A stretch of DNA of 64,000 nt from Allium sativum. Lineage: Eukaryota; Streptophyta; Magnoliopsida; Asparagales; Amaryllidaceae. The position numbers and the translations under genes are program-made. This document shows, one piece after another, positions 35,721-46,753 of the stretch. The stretch spans positions 635,688,786-635,752,785 of the forward strand of contig CM060915.1 of the NCBI GenBank assembly GCA_030737875.1, read 5' to 3'. Positions within the stretch are counted from its first letter, which is position 1. Every line of letters starts with the position of its first letter. The notes beneath the pieces were generated by a model. That model saw only the letters and a program-made list of their open reading frames with translations. It did not search any database and was not told the origin of the DNA.

Positions 35721-35998
35721 TAATTAAGCTACGCCCAATCCCCGCATCATAATCGTACGTATAACATGATTTCACAAGTTTTCTATGTACTCATGAAATG
35801 GCACTAATCAAAAGGAATAGGGGATAAGCACAAGAATTGATATAAAAGATTAGCCATGCAAGAATGAACCAAATACAAAAATAATGGTTCCAATGGGTTT
35901 GATGTACATAACAGTGAATAGGAATAAACTAGACAAGTTACACCCCAAAAAAATGGAATCCAACATAACTAAGGGAATATGCATAGGTGATTTGGTCC

Positions 35999-36003
35999 AA
36001 CAT
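35999..36003. repeat. TSD of element B, left copy (AACAT)
   Basis: Exact repeat at 49162-49166. Confidence 0.93.
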
Positions 36004-37489
36004 TGTAACGACCAGGAAAATCTGAACCAATTTAAAAAAATTTAAATTGGCTAAAATAGTGGATTTTAAATATTTAAAATAAATATTTAAAATATTTGAA
36101 ATAAATATTTTAAATAATAGCAATGAAAACTGAGTTTGAATCGACAATTGAAAAGGAATATAATTAATTCTAATTATAAACAAGGCCTTAAATGGCGCGG
36201 TAGTTTCAAAATTTGAATTCAAACTTCAACTGACTATACCGGGTGCAAAACAAAGCGGATTTGAGTGAAACCAAAAATATTTAAATCTGTTAGTGGATAC
36301 CTTTCTAACGAATCTGAAAAATCGAAGTTTCACAGCGGAAAGCAAAAGTTATGGCCAAATGAATTTTCAGAAAGGTCGCTATGGAATTTATATAGCCCGT
36401 GAAATTGGCCATTTTGCAAACGACCTCGGAATTCGACGAAACCACTTTTATTGGATCCGGGATGTGAAGTTATTGCTAGGTTTCAAATTTCATAATTTTT
36501 GAAGCTAGTATGTGAGCGTGGCAAAGGAAAATGTATTTTGGTCAATTACAGTTAAATTGGATCGACCAGAAATGGGCAGAATTCGACGAAACTAGTTTTG
36601 TTGGGACCGTATCATCAAAACATAGCTAGATTTATTTTTCTGGAATTTTTCGAATCAGTTTGTGGCCCTGGCCAATTGAAATGTACATTCAAATCGAATA
36701 TTGAATGTTTTATATTTTAATTTGAAGAAAAACTGACTAAAACATTCGAATGGGCCTTCGAAACATATCCCATTGTGTTCGGAATGGGGGTAAAACTCTA
36801 GGGACGACAGTCGTTGGGTTTGGATTGGAGGTCGTGTTAGAAAACCCTTTTTAAAACCCCCCGGCCAATCAAATTATTTCTTCATAATTTAAATAAAATC
36901 AAAAAATCAAAAAAAAAACCCGTAGCCATCGCTATCGATGACGGCTGGCTTTCCTCCCTTCCCTTCCATTTTCTAGTGAATCCGTTCACCTTTAGCCCCC
37001 ACTCCAGTTAAGCTTTTTGAAGCTCTCCCCTCCCTCGTTAAATCCATACCCGTTAGCCTCCATCTCGTCGCCTGTATGAGGAGCATGACCGCCACAAAGT
37101 GGGCCCGCGTCACCCCTCCTAGCGCCGCCAGCAGGGGATCGAACCAAAGGTGGCGCACCTCGCCGGAAACCCCTTTCGAAGCTCTACAACGCTGCATAGT
37201 CTGATCGGCCTCAAGACAAGCGGATTGAGCATAGATTGGAAACCTAGTTTTGAACGACGAAGGAGGTAACGGCTGGTTAATTTTAAATTGATTTTTACAC
37301 TTTTAAGCATTGCAAACTTGTAAAAATCATATCTTTTTCGTTTCTTGACGAAATTCAGTGAAACAAGAGAGAGTGGACTCGTGTCGACGTCTTCTACATT
37401 CTAGAAGAGACCGCATATTTTTCTGAGCCTTCTGCTATTTTTGGTGGAGTGGAACCCAATGTGAGATTTCTAATTTATAAACGATATGG

Positions 37490-37610
37490 AAAACGACGAT
37501 GTATAAATTATATAGTCGATGTATGAGTTATATAAGCGTTGTATAAGTTGTACGTTCGATGTATAAGTTATATATGCGTTGTAAAAATTATATATGTGTT
37601 GAAATAGAAG
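37490..37610 (+). repeat. Short tandem array in LTR B (GATGTATAAGTTATATAWGC)
   Basis: About five units of 22-25 bases. Confidence 0.75.
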
Positions 37611-37979
37611 TGAAATGCTATATATATATATATATATATACGCCCCTCATCCACAAACCATGGACGATATTTATTGGTTGTGATTGGTGTGAAAATTGAT
37701 TGATAGCGAATGGTTGATTGAAATTGTTTGTGGTTGAGATTGATTGATTGTGGTTGAAAAATACTCGGTGGTTGAGAAATATTTGGTTGAAACCACATAA
37801 GATTAGTTTGTGGAAATGAAATAAATATACATGCCGCCTGCGTGCGAACTAGATGCATGATTCCCCATTGTCAAAAACCGCGAGGTTTTAAGATAGAGCG
37901 AGGAACCGTGCAAGGGACGGTCCCGGTTTTAACTACCCTGCCGTTATGCTGCCAAAATTTTGAATAATATTCATGTGTT

Positions 37980-38620
37980 AGAATTATTTTCATTTGTTGA
38001 AACTATATTTATTGTTTGAATAGAAAACCTTCATGTATTGAATCGATATTCATTCGTTGAATTGAAATTCATGTGTTGAATGGTATTCGTGTTTTAAATA
38101 TAAAAATCGCCTTTTTATCTATATATACAAACTATAGAAAACCTTCATGTGTTGAATCAATATTCATTCGTTGAATTGAAATTCATGTGTTGAATGGTAT
38201 TCGTGTTTTAAATATAAAAATCACCTTTTATCTATATATACAAACTATAAAAAACCTTCATGTGTTGAATCGATATTCATTCATTGAATTGAAATTCATG
38301 TGTTGAATGGAATTCGTGTTTTAAATATAAAAATCACCTTTTTATCTCTATATATAAACTATAGAAAACCTTCAAGTGTTGAATCGAAATTCATTCGTTG
38401 AATTGAAATTCATGTGCTGAATGGTATTCATATTTTGAAAGAAATTGTTTGATAATAAAAATCCTATTTTATCATCAATATGAACTATATAAAATAATCT
38501 TGTTTTGAAATAAATTGTTTTATAATAAAAACCCTATTTTTACCACCTATATTAACTATATAAAATAGTCGAGTTTTGAAATAAATTGTTTTACATTAAA
38601 AATCATATTTTTATTATATA
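37980..38620 (+). repeat. 114 bp tandem array followed by a shorter-unit array in LTR B
   Basis: Four units of about 114 bases start near 38022, 38136, 38250 and 38363 (AGAAAACCTTCATGTGTTGA). They are followed by about three units of about 70 bases around TTTTGAAATAAATTGTTTTA (38435-38620). Confidence 0.88.
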
Positions 38621-38722
38621 CATGAATTGATAAAAATAGTGAAGTGTTGAAATAGAAGACAGTTAGATAAAAATATAATTTTTATCAAATGTATGGAAAG
38701 AATATAGCTTTGACATCGAAGA

Positions 38723-38757
<35 letters not shown>

Positions 38758-38766
38758 TGAAATATA

Positions 38767-39205
38767 TCGAATAACGAAGCTGAAGTTCGTATTTTGAAAC
38801 CGTGATTTCAAACGATTATTGCGGGAGATACGACCATCGGATTTTCCCGAAACCGCAACCGTTGGGTTCGCTTTGGAAATATCTTTCCAACGGCACCAAC
38901 TTTGTAAAAATCCAACGGTTGGATTGTCTGGAATGTTTAATTCAAATCTGAAGAAAAACAACGCCAAAATCGATTATATATATACATATATAATTATATT
39001 TAATCGAATAACGACGCTGTAGTTCGTATTTTGAAATCGAAACTTCAAACGATAATACCGGGAGATCCGACCGTCGGAATTTCCCGAAACTGGAACCGTT
39101 GGATTCGTTTTGAAAAGATCTTTCTAATGATGTAAATTTTGTGAAGATCCAACGGTTAGATTTTCAGATATGTGTAAATCAAATCTAAAGAAAAATAACG
39201 CCACT
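38767..39205 (+). repeat. Duplicated LTR module in B
   Basis: Two copies (about 38775-38970 and 39008-39205). Each runs from an ACGAAGCTGAAGTTCGTATT-like start through CGGGAGATMCGACCRTCGGA and AACCGTTGG to AAAAAYAACGCCA. The start is also similar to the 5' module of all these LTRs and to 54310-54490 in C. Confidence 0.8.
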
Positions 39206-41061
39206 ACCGCGTTATGGCCCGAAACGTCATTTTGAATAAATTGGCTATTTTAAAATAAATAAAAATTGCGATAAATCGCTATAAAATTTTATAAACGATA
39301 TGGATGTGAAATTTAGAAACTAACTGAATGTTGGCTAAGTCGAATGGTTTCCTGGGTGTTGATCTGATGTTGGTTTCGGCCTTCGGGGTTAATATTTGGG
39401 AAATCGTTCTCTTACTGATTGACTGTTAGTGACTAATGAATTGAAATGATGCGTATGTATGTTAGTGTTGCACTTGTTTATTATATACGCGAGTTGCTCA
39501 GATAGACCGGGTTTATCCCATTCTGAATAACTGAATCGACGATAAGAAGTCGAAGATGAAGACGGGGGTCGAAGACCGATCTTCACCTCGTTTGGATGGC
39601 CACTGAGGTCCTGATTGGGAGGCATCCCGGAATATGGATAATGAGTGGTGATCGTACAGACGTACGTGGGAATCGATGGATATACGAGGTATTTAGTGCC
39701 TCCGGTTTCGTTCAGACCCAGAACGGACTTGCAAATGGACTGTGTGTCTGACATTGGAATTCATTCTGTGCGATTGATAACCATCAGTTGCATGGTGTAA
39801 ATTGCCGGTGTGGCATGCTAAGATGCAGTGAACAGGGCTTCTGTTGAAAAGCAAAGTCTTGTGATTGATGATCAAAGCACCGCCTGTGTGGCGTAGCTTT
39901 GTGTATAACGTGAATTCGCGAGCCTCACACCCCGGTATGAACCAGAAACGGGAGAGGACATCAGGGAGGGCCCGCGTTTCTTTCTAGCTAGGAGTTGTGT
40001 CGGTGTTTATACACGGCCTGACATTTTACTTATGTGGTTGTTGCTGTTGCGAGGCGCCTCGGATATACCGGTGACTATGTGAAGCCGAAGGAGCCATTCG
40101 TTGGCTCGTTTACGCCCCATAGGGCGGGGAAACGCAGTGTTCAGGCATAATAATCCACATCGGTGGACCGACCCTGACGATCCAAGGGGCAGTTGCGGCT
40201 GTTCCTGAGGGGCGGGCTAGAGCGTCTCGAATTCGGTGAGGATGATCCCTTGCCTCGGTTCATGATGGAAATCCAATTTCCAAATACGTGACTGTGCGGT
40301 TTTGATTGTATACCTATATATGGCGACATAGTGGTATGGGGCATTAATGCCGTCTATGATTGATACTTATGATTTGAAATTGTTTTTGAAACATATAAAC
40401 ACTAGTAATAATATCAAATGCTTTTGTTTTATTCGTATCAAGCATATCTTGGCCATTATAAGGTAAAAACTCTATCCTCCGGTTTGCGTTGCATTGTGTG
40501 ATGGGAACTGAGTCTTATAATGGCTTCATTTTTATAAAAAGCATTTTGATGTTTAAAAGAATGATTTGTTTTAAAGCACTGGCAATCCGATGGAGTAAAC
40601 CCGTTCCACGAAAGTGGCGTGGTCCTCTGATTAGCCATATTATAAATGTGTTGAGTAGATTTCTCATACCAGTCCCATGACTGACTCGTAGTTTGTTTCA
40701 CTTTCAAACTCGGGTGTCCCTTTTTCTACACGGGCAGCCTTGTATTCAGGTTTTTGCTGGCTCTTTCTAGATAGCTGGAGCTGAAGATGGATTCTATTAT
40801 TTATCTCTTTTTATGCTGTTCAGCTCCTATTGTACATTATGTTTGTTTTCCGCTGTAGACATATATGTATAGCTGAACTATATTTGTACTAAGTATGATC
40901 CTGTATACTGTGTAACTCTGATGATTACGTTTATCCAGTGTAATCTATTGTTCATTATCTGGTGTATTTATTTATTTCTGTTCTGCTATTATCTGTTTAT
41001 GTGTTATATTCCAAAGATTACCCTTGTCACTGTCAGTACAGGATTTGGGGTCGTCACAGCG

Positions 41062-41073
41062 TGGTATCAGAGC
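41062..41073 (+). other. PBS of element B (tRNA-iMet)
   Basis: TGGTATCAGAGC is an exact match to the complement of the plant initiator-Met tRNA 3' end, 3 bases after the LTR. Confidence 0.92.
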
Positions 41074-41309
41074 TTTGGTTAAGCTTAGTTCTGGAATATA
41101 ACATATTAACGAACTCGTCAGAAATAGAACCAGTAGTGTTCTAGGACGAGTAACTCATTACAGATAGGATCAGTAATATCCTAGTATGAGAAACAGAATG
41201 GAATAACACCTAGATAGACACATTTACATTCAAGTATTTGTCTCTATATTTTGAAATATCTTTTCTGTTGACCTAACACTTTGTCTGCTAATTGCAGACA
41301 CTCTAGAAA

Positions 41310-41975
41310 ATGAGTGCCAAAAATAGAAGAAGTAATACTGACCCGGATATAGAAGCTCTATTTATGAAATATAGAAATCTGGGTGGAAAACCCTTCTCGG
41401 GTGAAGAATCAATTATGAAAACACAAGCCTGGGTTCGTTCGGCTGAGAAAATCTTTGAAGGATTAAAGCTGAGGGATGACCAGAAAAGATTACTGGCCTC
41501 CTGGGCACTCAAATACGAAGCTTTGTTCTGGTGGGATTCGGTTATCAAGGATAATCCAGAAGGTGATATCACCTGGGATAGATTCAAAGTGATTTTCCTG
41601 GAAAGATTTACTCCTCCAGAAGCAATTGAGCGACTATGTGATGAATTTTCTTATTTGATACAAGGAGATATGACCATTCCAGAATATCATAAGAAATTCA
41701 ATGAACTTTCTCACTTTGCCCCTCATCTAATTCAAAATCCGAAGAGGATGAATTTGAGATTTATCAACGGGCTTCAAAGGAAATACCAGAATAAAGTAAT
41801 GGGCCATGTGAAGCTTCTGTTTTCAGACATGATTTATATGGCTTATCAGTACGAAGATCTAGACAAGAAAGGTATGTTACAGTATGAAGAGGAAGTCAGT
41901 TCTAGTAATAAAATTGAGTCTGAAACTGATCGTCCTGAAGCCAGTACAATGTCAGAGGTCAGTAAGAAGCGATAA
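41310..41975 (+). pseudogene. Gag part of B
   Basis: 221 codons from ATG 41310 to tandem stops TAA-TGA. The retrotransposon Gag domain is visible: WALKYEALFWWDSV, WDRFKVIFLERFTP, YHKKFNELSHFAP and RFINGLQRKYQNKV. The stop lies before the zinc knuckles. A 20 base direct repeat (41970-41989 and 42022-42041) flanks the region after it, which may be part of the damage. Confidence 0.85.
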
Positions 41976-42038
41976 TGACTGCCATATGCCATGAGGAAGA
42001 GGACTAGATCTGAGAAAGAACCGATAATGACTGCCATA

Positions 42039-43160
42039 TGCTCAAGCTGCAATAGGTAGGGACATTTGGCGATAAATTGCAAGTCTTCGAACAAACGAAG
42101 AAAGGATGAATCTAAATCCAAGAACAAGTTTCATTCAGCCCGAGAATGTAATCTTTGTCATCGGGCTGGTCATGTAAAGCAAGACAATTGGATGTTAAAA
42201 AAGACCAATGTGGTTCAAGTAAATGAAGTGGCTGAAACTTCAGCACCCTCAGCAAGTCAGGAAAGGGCTGATGTTCTAGAAGGCACGCTTAATGTCAAAA
42301 ACATTCCAGTTAAAGTGCTGTTTGATACAGGCGCGTCACGAAGCTTCATTGCCAAGAATGCAGTTAAGAAGTTGGATTTAAATTTAAAAAAGCTCAAAGA
42401 ACCAATGACTGTCCAAAATCCGATCGGGGGTTCCATCGATCTCAGTTGGGTTTGTGCAGTACCTGTCTCTTTGTCCTGCTATAAATTCCCTACTATCTCT
42501 ATCGTCATGAATTTTAATGAATTCAATCTTATTCTGGGATTGGATTGGCTAACCAAATATGAAGCAGAGGTTAGATGCGCCGAGAGAGGTGTTAGGGCTA
42601 GGATTAAATCAGGGAATTATATAACCATACCGTGTGAAGGTCAGAAATCTAATAGAAAAGACTTCTGGGCAGCTCTCGATGTTTCTCCATCCCAAATAGA
42701 AGATATCCCAAAAGTCACAGAGAATATTCCCGACCTCGTAAAAGATATTCCTGTCGTCAAGAATTATGCGGATGTGTTTGAAGAAGTTGTTCGCTTACCT
42801 CCGCAGAGAGAAATAGATTTCAAAATTGCTTTAATTCCGAATGCAAGGCTGGCAGTTCACGCTATTCGAAGAATGTCCTTAAAAGAGAAAGAGGAATTAG
42901 ACAATCAAACACGACAGCTCGTATGGAAGGGTCTGATCAGGCCTAGTTTTTCTGATTGGGGTACAGCAGTGGTGTTTGTCCCAAAATCTGACGGTACTCT
43001 ATGGCTATGTGCGGATTATCGTGATTTGAACAAGCAAACCATAAAGAACAAATATCCATTGCCGCGAATCGATGACTTATTGGATCATCTGAATGGAGCA
43101 CAAGTATTTTCAAGGATGGACCTAGCTACAGGCTTCCATCAGCTTCGAATTGTCGAATAG
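42039..43160 (+). pseudogene. Zinc knuckles, protease and first part of RT of B
   Basis: Knuckle 1 (42039-42080) reads CSSCNR, then a stop at 42057, then GHLAINC. Knuckle 2 (from 42147) reads [14 protein letters not shown], with Asn (42186) at the last Cys position. The protease active site is [10 protein letters not shown] (Asp at 42324), with NLILGLDWL near 42526. RT begins about 42870 with [41 protein letters not shown] and [13 protein letters not shown], then stops at 43158. Confidence 0.88.
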
Positions 43161-44639
43161 TATGTTCCAATGACAACATTCAGAGGTCCATACTTATTCT
43201 ACGAGTGGTTAGTAATGCCGTTCGGCTTATGTAACGCTCCAGCTTACTTCGTCGATCTGATGAATAGAGTGTTCAGAGAGGTTTTGAATAAATTTGTTCT
43301 GGTTTTTATTGACGATATTCTAATCTTCTCTAAATCAAAGGCCGAACATGAAAAACATTTGGAATAGGTTCTGGAAATCCTCAGAAGGAATGTATTAAAA
43401 GCCAAACTATCCAAATGCATATTCTGGCAAGATGAAGTAAAATTTCTGGGCCATGTCGTATCAAAAGAAGGAATTGCTGTGGATCCAAGTAAAATCACAG
43501 CTATTCAGAATTGGAAACAGCCCAGTACCCCTACAGAAGTCCGCAGTTTTCTCGGATTGGCTAGTTATTACCGGAAGTTCGTTAAAAACTTTTCGAAGAT
43601 ATCTGGTCACTTAACGAAGCTTACAAAGAAGCACTCTAAATTCAAATGGACTCCAGAAAGTGAGGAGGCTTTTGAAGAGCTAAAGTTAAGATTAACGACT
43701 GCTCCAGTGTTAACCATCATTGATGGCAATCAGGATTTGAAAGTCTGGACAGATGCTTCTAGAGAAGGCCTTGGTGCAGTGTTAATGCAAAGGGGACAAG
43801 TGATTGCTTACGCTAGCCGTCAGCTGAAGCCACATGAAAAGAACTACGTAACTCATGATCTTGAGTTATTGGCTATAGTATTCGCTTTGAAAATCTGGAG
43901 GCATTATCTTCTGGGTGAGAGATTCGAACTGTTTACAGATCATCAGTCGCTGAAGTATCTGTTCACCCAGAAGGACTTGAATCTGAGGCAGCAACGTTGG
44001 CTGGAGTTTCTTGCATCATATGACTTTGAGATTATATACACTCCAGGGAAAGCCAATGTCTTGGCCGATGCGTTAAGCCGAAAGAATGTAATGATCGCCA
44101 GCTTTATTATCACGACTTCCTTGATTGACAAAATATCTATTCTTCAGAAGGAGGATAACTTTATTAAGGATATGATTAAAAGGATTCAGAAAGGCGAACC
44201 CTCGTGTTTTCAAATAGATAACGACGAGACCCTGAGGTTAAAAGGAAGGATTTGTGTTCCTGACATCCCAGAGTTAAAAAGGGAAGTGTTAGACGAGTGT
44301 CACAAGTCCAAGCTGAGTATCCATCCCGGTGTGGCCAAAATGTACAACGATCTTAAGCGAACATTCTGGTGGAAGGCTATGAAAAGAGACGTTTCAATAT
44401 ATGTTAGCCGATGCCCTACTTGCCAGCTAGTCAAAAGCGACCAACAGAAACTGGCTGGATTGTTGCAACCGCTGGACGTTCCAGGCTGGAAGTGGGAACA
44501 TATTTCCATGGACTTCATTGATGGTTTGCCCAGAACCAGAAAAGGAAATGACAGTATTTGGGTGATCGTAGATCGCTTCACGAAGACCGCCCATTTCATA
44601 CATGTCAGATCAAACAGAACTGCTAAGATTCTGGCATAG
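43161..44639 (+). pseudogene. RT, RNase H and first part of integrase of B
   Basis: RT continues with [14 protein letters not shown] and the catalytic FIDD (Asp at 43311). A stop at 43365 falls in HLE-stop-VLEIL. RT thumb and connection follow ([17 protein letters not shown]). RNase H has WTDAS (Asp at 43752), [24 protein letters not shown] and ADALSR. The integrase zinc finger ([10 protein letters not shown] and CPTCQ) lies at 44300-44430 and the first catalytic Asp is in SMDFIDGLP (44511). Ends at TAG 44637. Confidence 0.9.
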
Positions 44640-45566
44640 ATATACTTCAGGGAAATTGTTAGGCTACATGGAGTGCCGCTCAGTATAGTCAGTGACAGAG
44701 ATATAATATTTACTAGCAAATTCTGGGAGGCATTTCAAGTAGAGCTGGGAACAAAACTGAACTTGAGCACCACTTATCATCCTTAGACAGATGGTCAGTC
44801 TGAGAGGGTAAATCATATTTTAGAAGATCTATTGCGGGCTTGTGTTATAGATTTTGGTGGATCATGGGAAGACCATCTGCATTTGGCTGAATTCTCATAT
44901 AACAACAGCTACCAGGCGAGCCTGACAATGTCACCATTCGAAGCTTTGTATCGTAGACCATGCTGATCTCCTGCTTGTTGGGTCGAACCCGGTTATAGAC
45001 TTGTGTTGGGGCCAGATATGATCCGAGAAGCTGCCGACAAAGTCGATTTTATCAAGAAAAGATTACTCGCTGCTCAAAATCGACAAAAGAGTTATGCCGA
45101 TAGGAGAAGAAGAGATATATCATTTGCTGTTGGCGACTATGTATATCTGAAAGTATCGCCGATGAGAGGAGTTATCCGGTTCGGTAAAAATGGAAAGTTG
45201 GAGCCCAAATTCATTGGTCCGTTTCCTATTCTGGAACGGATCGGAACTCTCGCTTATAGGGTTAAATTGCCAGATTGGTTGCCTGGGGTGCATGATGTAT
45301 TTCATATATCTCAACTTCGAAAGAACGTTCATGATCCAGACTTGATCGTGGAAGAAGCAGCTCAACAAGATATTAAAATTACTCCAGAACTAGCTGTGAG
45401 AAGAGAGCCGCTCAAGATTATCGGCAAAGAAACCAAAGAGCTGAGGAACAAGAAGGTTCACTTAGTCAAAGTGCAATGGAGTGGAGATCCGCGAGATTGT
45501 ACTTGGGAAACTGAGGAGAGCATTCAGAAAGCTTATCCAAAGTGTCGAGTGGACATCTCTGATTGA
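44640..45566 (+). pseudogene. Integrase core end, GPF module and chromodomain of B
   Basis: Second catalytic Asp in SDRDIIF (44694) and Glu in TDGQSER (44802). Stops at 44784 and 44964 interrupt the core. The C-terminal module has YVYLKVSPMRG and LEPKFIGPFPILERIG. The last 50 residues (45405-45560), with VHLVKVQWSGDP and CTWETEESI, are a chromodomain, which in chromoviruses binds histone marks and directs integration into heterochromatin. The 187-codon open frame from 45003 is only the undamaged end of the polyprotein. Confidence 0.88.
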
Positions 45567-46740
45567 CTCCGGTGCAAGGTACATTTACCATACTTTGCAT
45601 TACCAATTAGTTCTCTACTCTATTGTTATTTTCTTTCCATGGATGTGCACTTTTAATACTATAGTCTGAATGATTTTAAAAGAGTATAGAAATTGATTAG
45701 TATGTTTTTGAAAAGTTAAAAACAATTTGATTGTTGTTTGTGTTGTGTGATAGTAGATTTGATTAATTAAAATTATTAAAATGATAGTTAATTTAGTCAA
45801 AAAATAGAATGAATGGTAGAATTTATTCATTTAAATCACACATTGAACTGATTAGAAAATAGATTGAAATATATACATGTGCATTATATATGTTTGAACA
45901 AGTAAATGGATAGCTGTTGAGTAAAGATTTTATTTGCGTGCCCGACAAATAGGTAAACCTTATTGAGTTGGATGCGAAATATTATCATATCAACTCCTGT
46001 GAATGCCATTGGATGCGGAGTGATGGTTATTATGTGTGTAATAATAAACGTCGCCATAGGATAGTAACAATTAATTTCGAACTACATTACATGGCATACT
46101 TCTGAAGATAGGCATACTTCATCATATACCACATAAGCATTTGGAGCTTGTGTGACAAGGTGGAAGATTTACCATACGAGCGAGAGGCTTGTATGGCGAT
46201 GACTATATTTTACAGGTTGAACTAATGACTGATATGACCATATAAAACTGTAACGATAAAATTGCCAGATTAATAAAAACCCCACACGGGTCTGGAGTTG
46301 ACAATAATCACGTCTCTCTAGTTATTAGATACGGCACATGGACTATTTATTTCCCACACGGGACGAGGTGACGAGGATTTATCCTCTGGAGCAATTAAAA
46401 TACACACTTCCTCAGGCTTTGACAGGGTGACGAGAATTTATTCTCTGGAGTTATTATCAATACACGCTCCCCTGTAAACACCAGAATATATCACTATAAA
46501 TATGTGTATGCTTATTAGGATTTATTGGGTACCTAATACGACCCAATAAATTTCCAAACCTCTCCCCGTACAAAGGAGGTTATGGCGAAATTTTTCGAAA
46601 ATTCCGGGTGTTAGCCAAATTTTTGAAGAATTTAAAAATTCTCGGAAACTGAAAAGTTGGAGAATGGAAGCCAGATTGAACGTAGAGTTGATTAATCAAA
46701 CCACTTTCGACTTTGTTCCTTTTCGGGGACGAAAAGTTTT
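45567..46740 (+). other. 3' non-coding region of B
   Basis: AT-rich, no domain. Two similar stretches with GGTGACGAGRATTTATYCTC at 46368-46390 and 46428-46450. The motif ACAAAGGAGGTTATGGCGAA at 46570-46590 is the one shared with element A. Confidence 0.75.
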
Positions 46741-46753
46741 AAGTGGGGGAGAT
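46741..46753 (+). other. PPT of element B
   Basis: AAGTGGGGGAGAT directly before the 3' LTR. Confidence 0.85.

Larger units (their letters stand above)
32503..36003 (-). mobile_element. LTR E, 3' part (minus strand), interrupted by element B
   Basis: Read on the minus strand, this is the downstream part of an LTR that ends TATCGTTACA at 32503. Near 32850-32915 the minus strand has CTCATGCCAGTCCCATGATT and GTAGTTTGTTTCACTTTG, the same 3' block as in LTR B (40660-40710). It contains several tandem arrays (33690-35720). Element B interrupts it at 36004 and the rest lies at 49167-50371. Without B, the LTR is about 4.7 kb. Short frames here are within repeats and have no recognisable product. Confidence 0.7.
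36004..41058 (+). repeat. 5' LTR of element B (5055 bp)
   Basis: It starts TGTAACGACC and ends GGTCGTCACA. Parts: 5' module 36185-36385; paired AACGACCTC-type blocks 36415-36530 and 36585-36670; a conserved box around ACATATCCCATTGTGTTCGG and GACGACAGTCGTTGGG (36764-36835); a GCCAATCAAATT motif (36863); GC-rich leader 36905-37260; tandem arrays 37490-38620; duplicated module 38767-39205; a block with TTGGTTTCGGCCTTCGGGGT (39370); conserved 3' block 39480-41058. Frames in the leader and 3' block recur at 47561-48811 because the LTRs are copies. Confidence 0.92.
41310..45566 (+). pseudogene. Gag-Pol polyprotein of chromovirus B, inactivated by stop codons
   Basis: One continuous frame of 1419 codons. 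In-frame stops: TAA 41973, TGA 41976, TAG 42057, TAG 43158, TAG 43365, TAG 44637, TAG 44784 and TGA 44964. Domains in order: Gag; CCHC zinc knuckles; aspartic protease; RT; RNase H; integrase; chromodomain. The real terminator is TGA 45564. At least three of the stops (43365, 44637, 44784) fall where relatives have Gln, and one (44964) where they have Arg, which fits C-to-T change of CAG or CGA. Not translatable as a whole, so the copy is not autonomous now. Confidence 0.92.
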
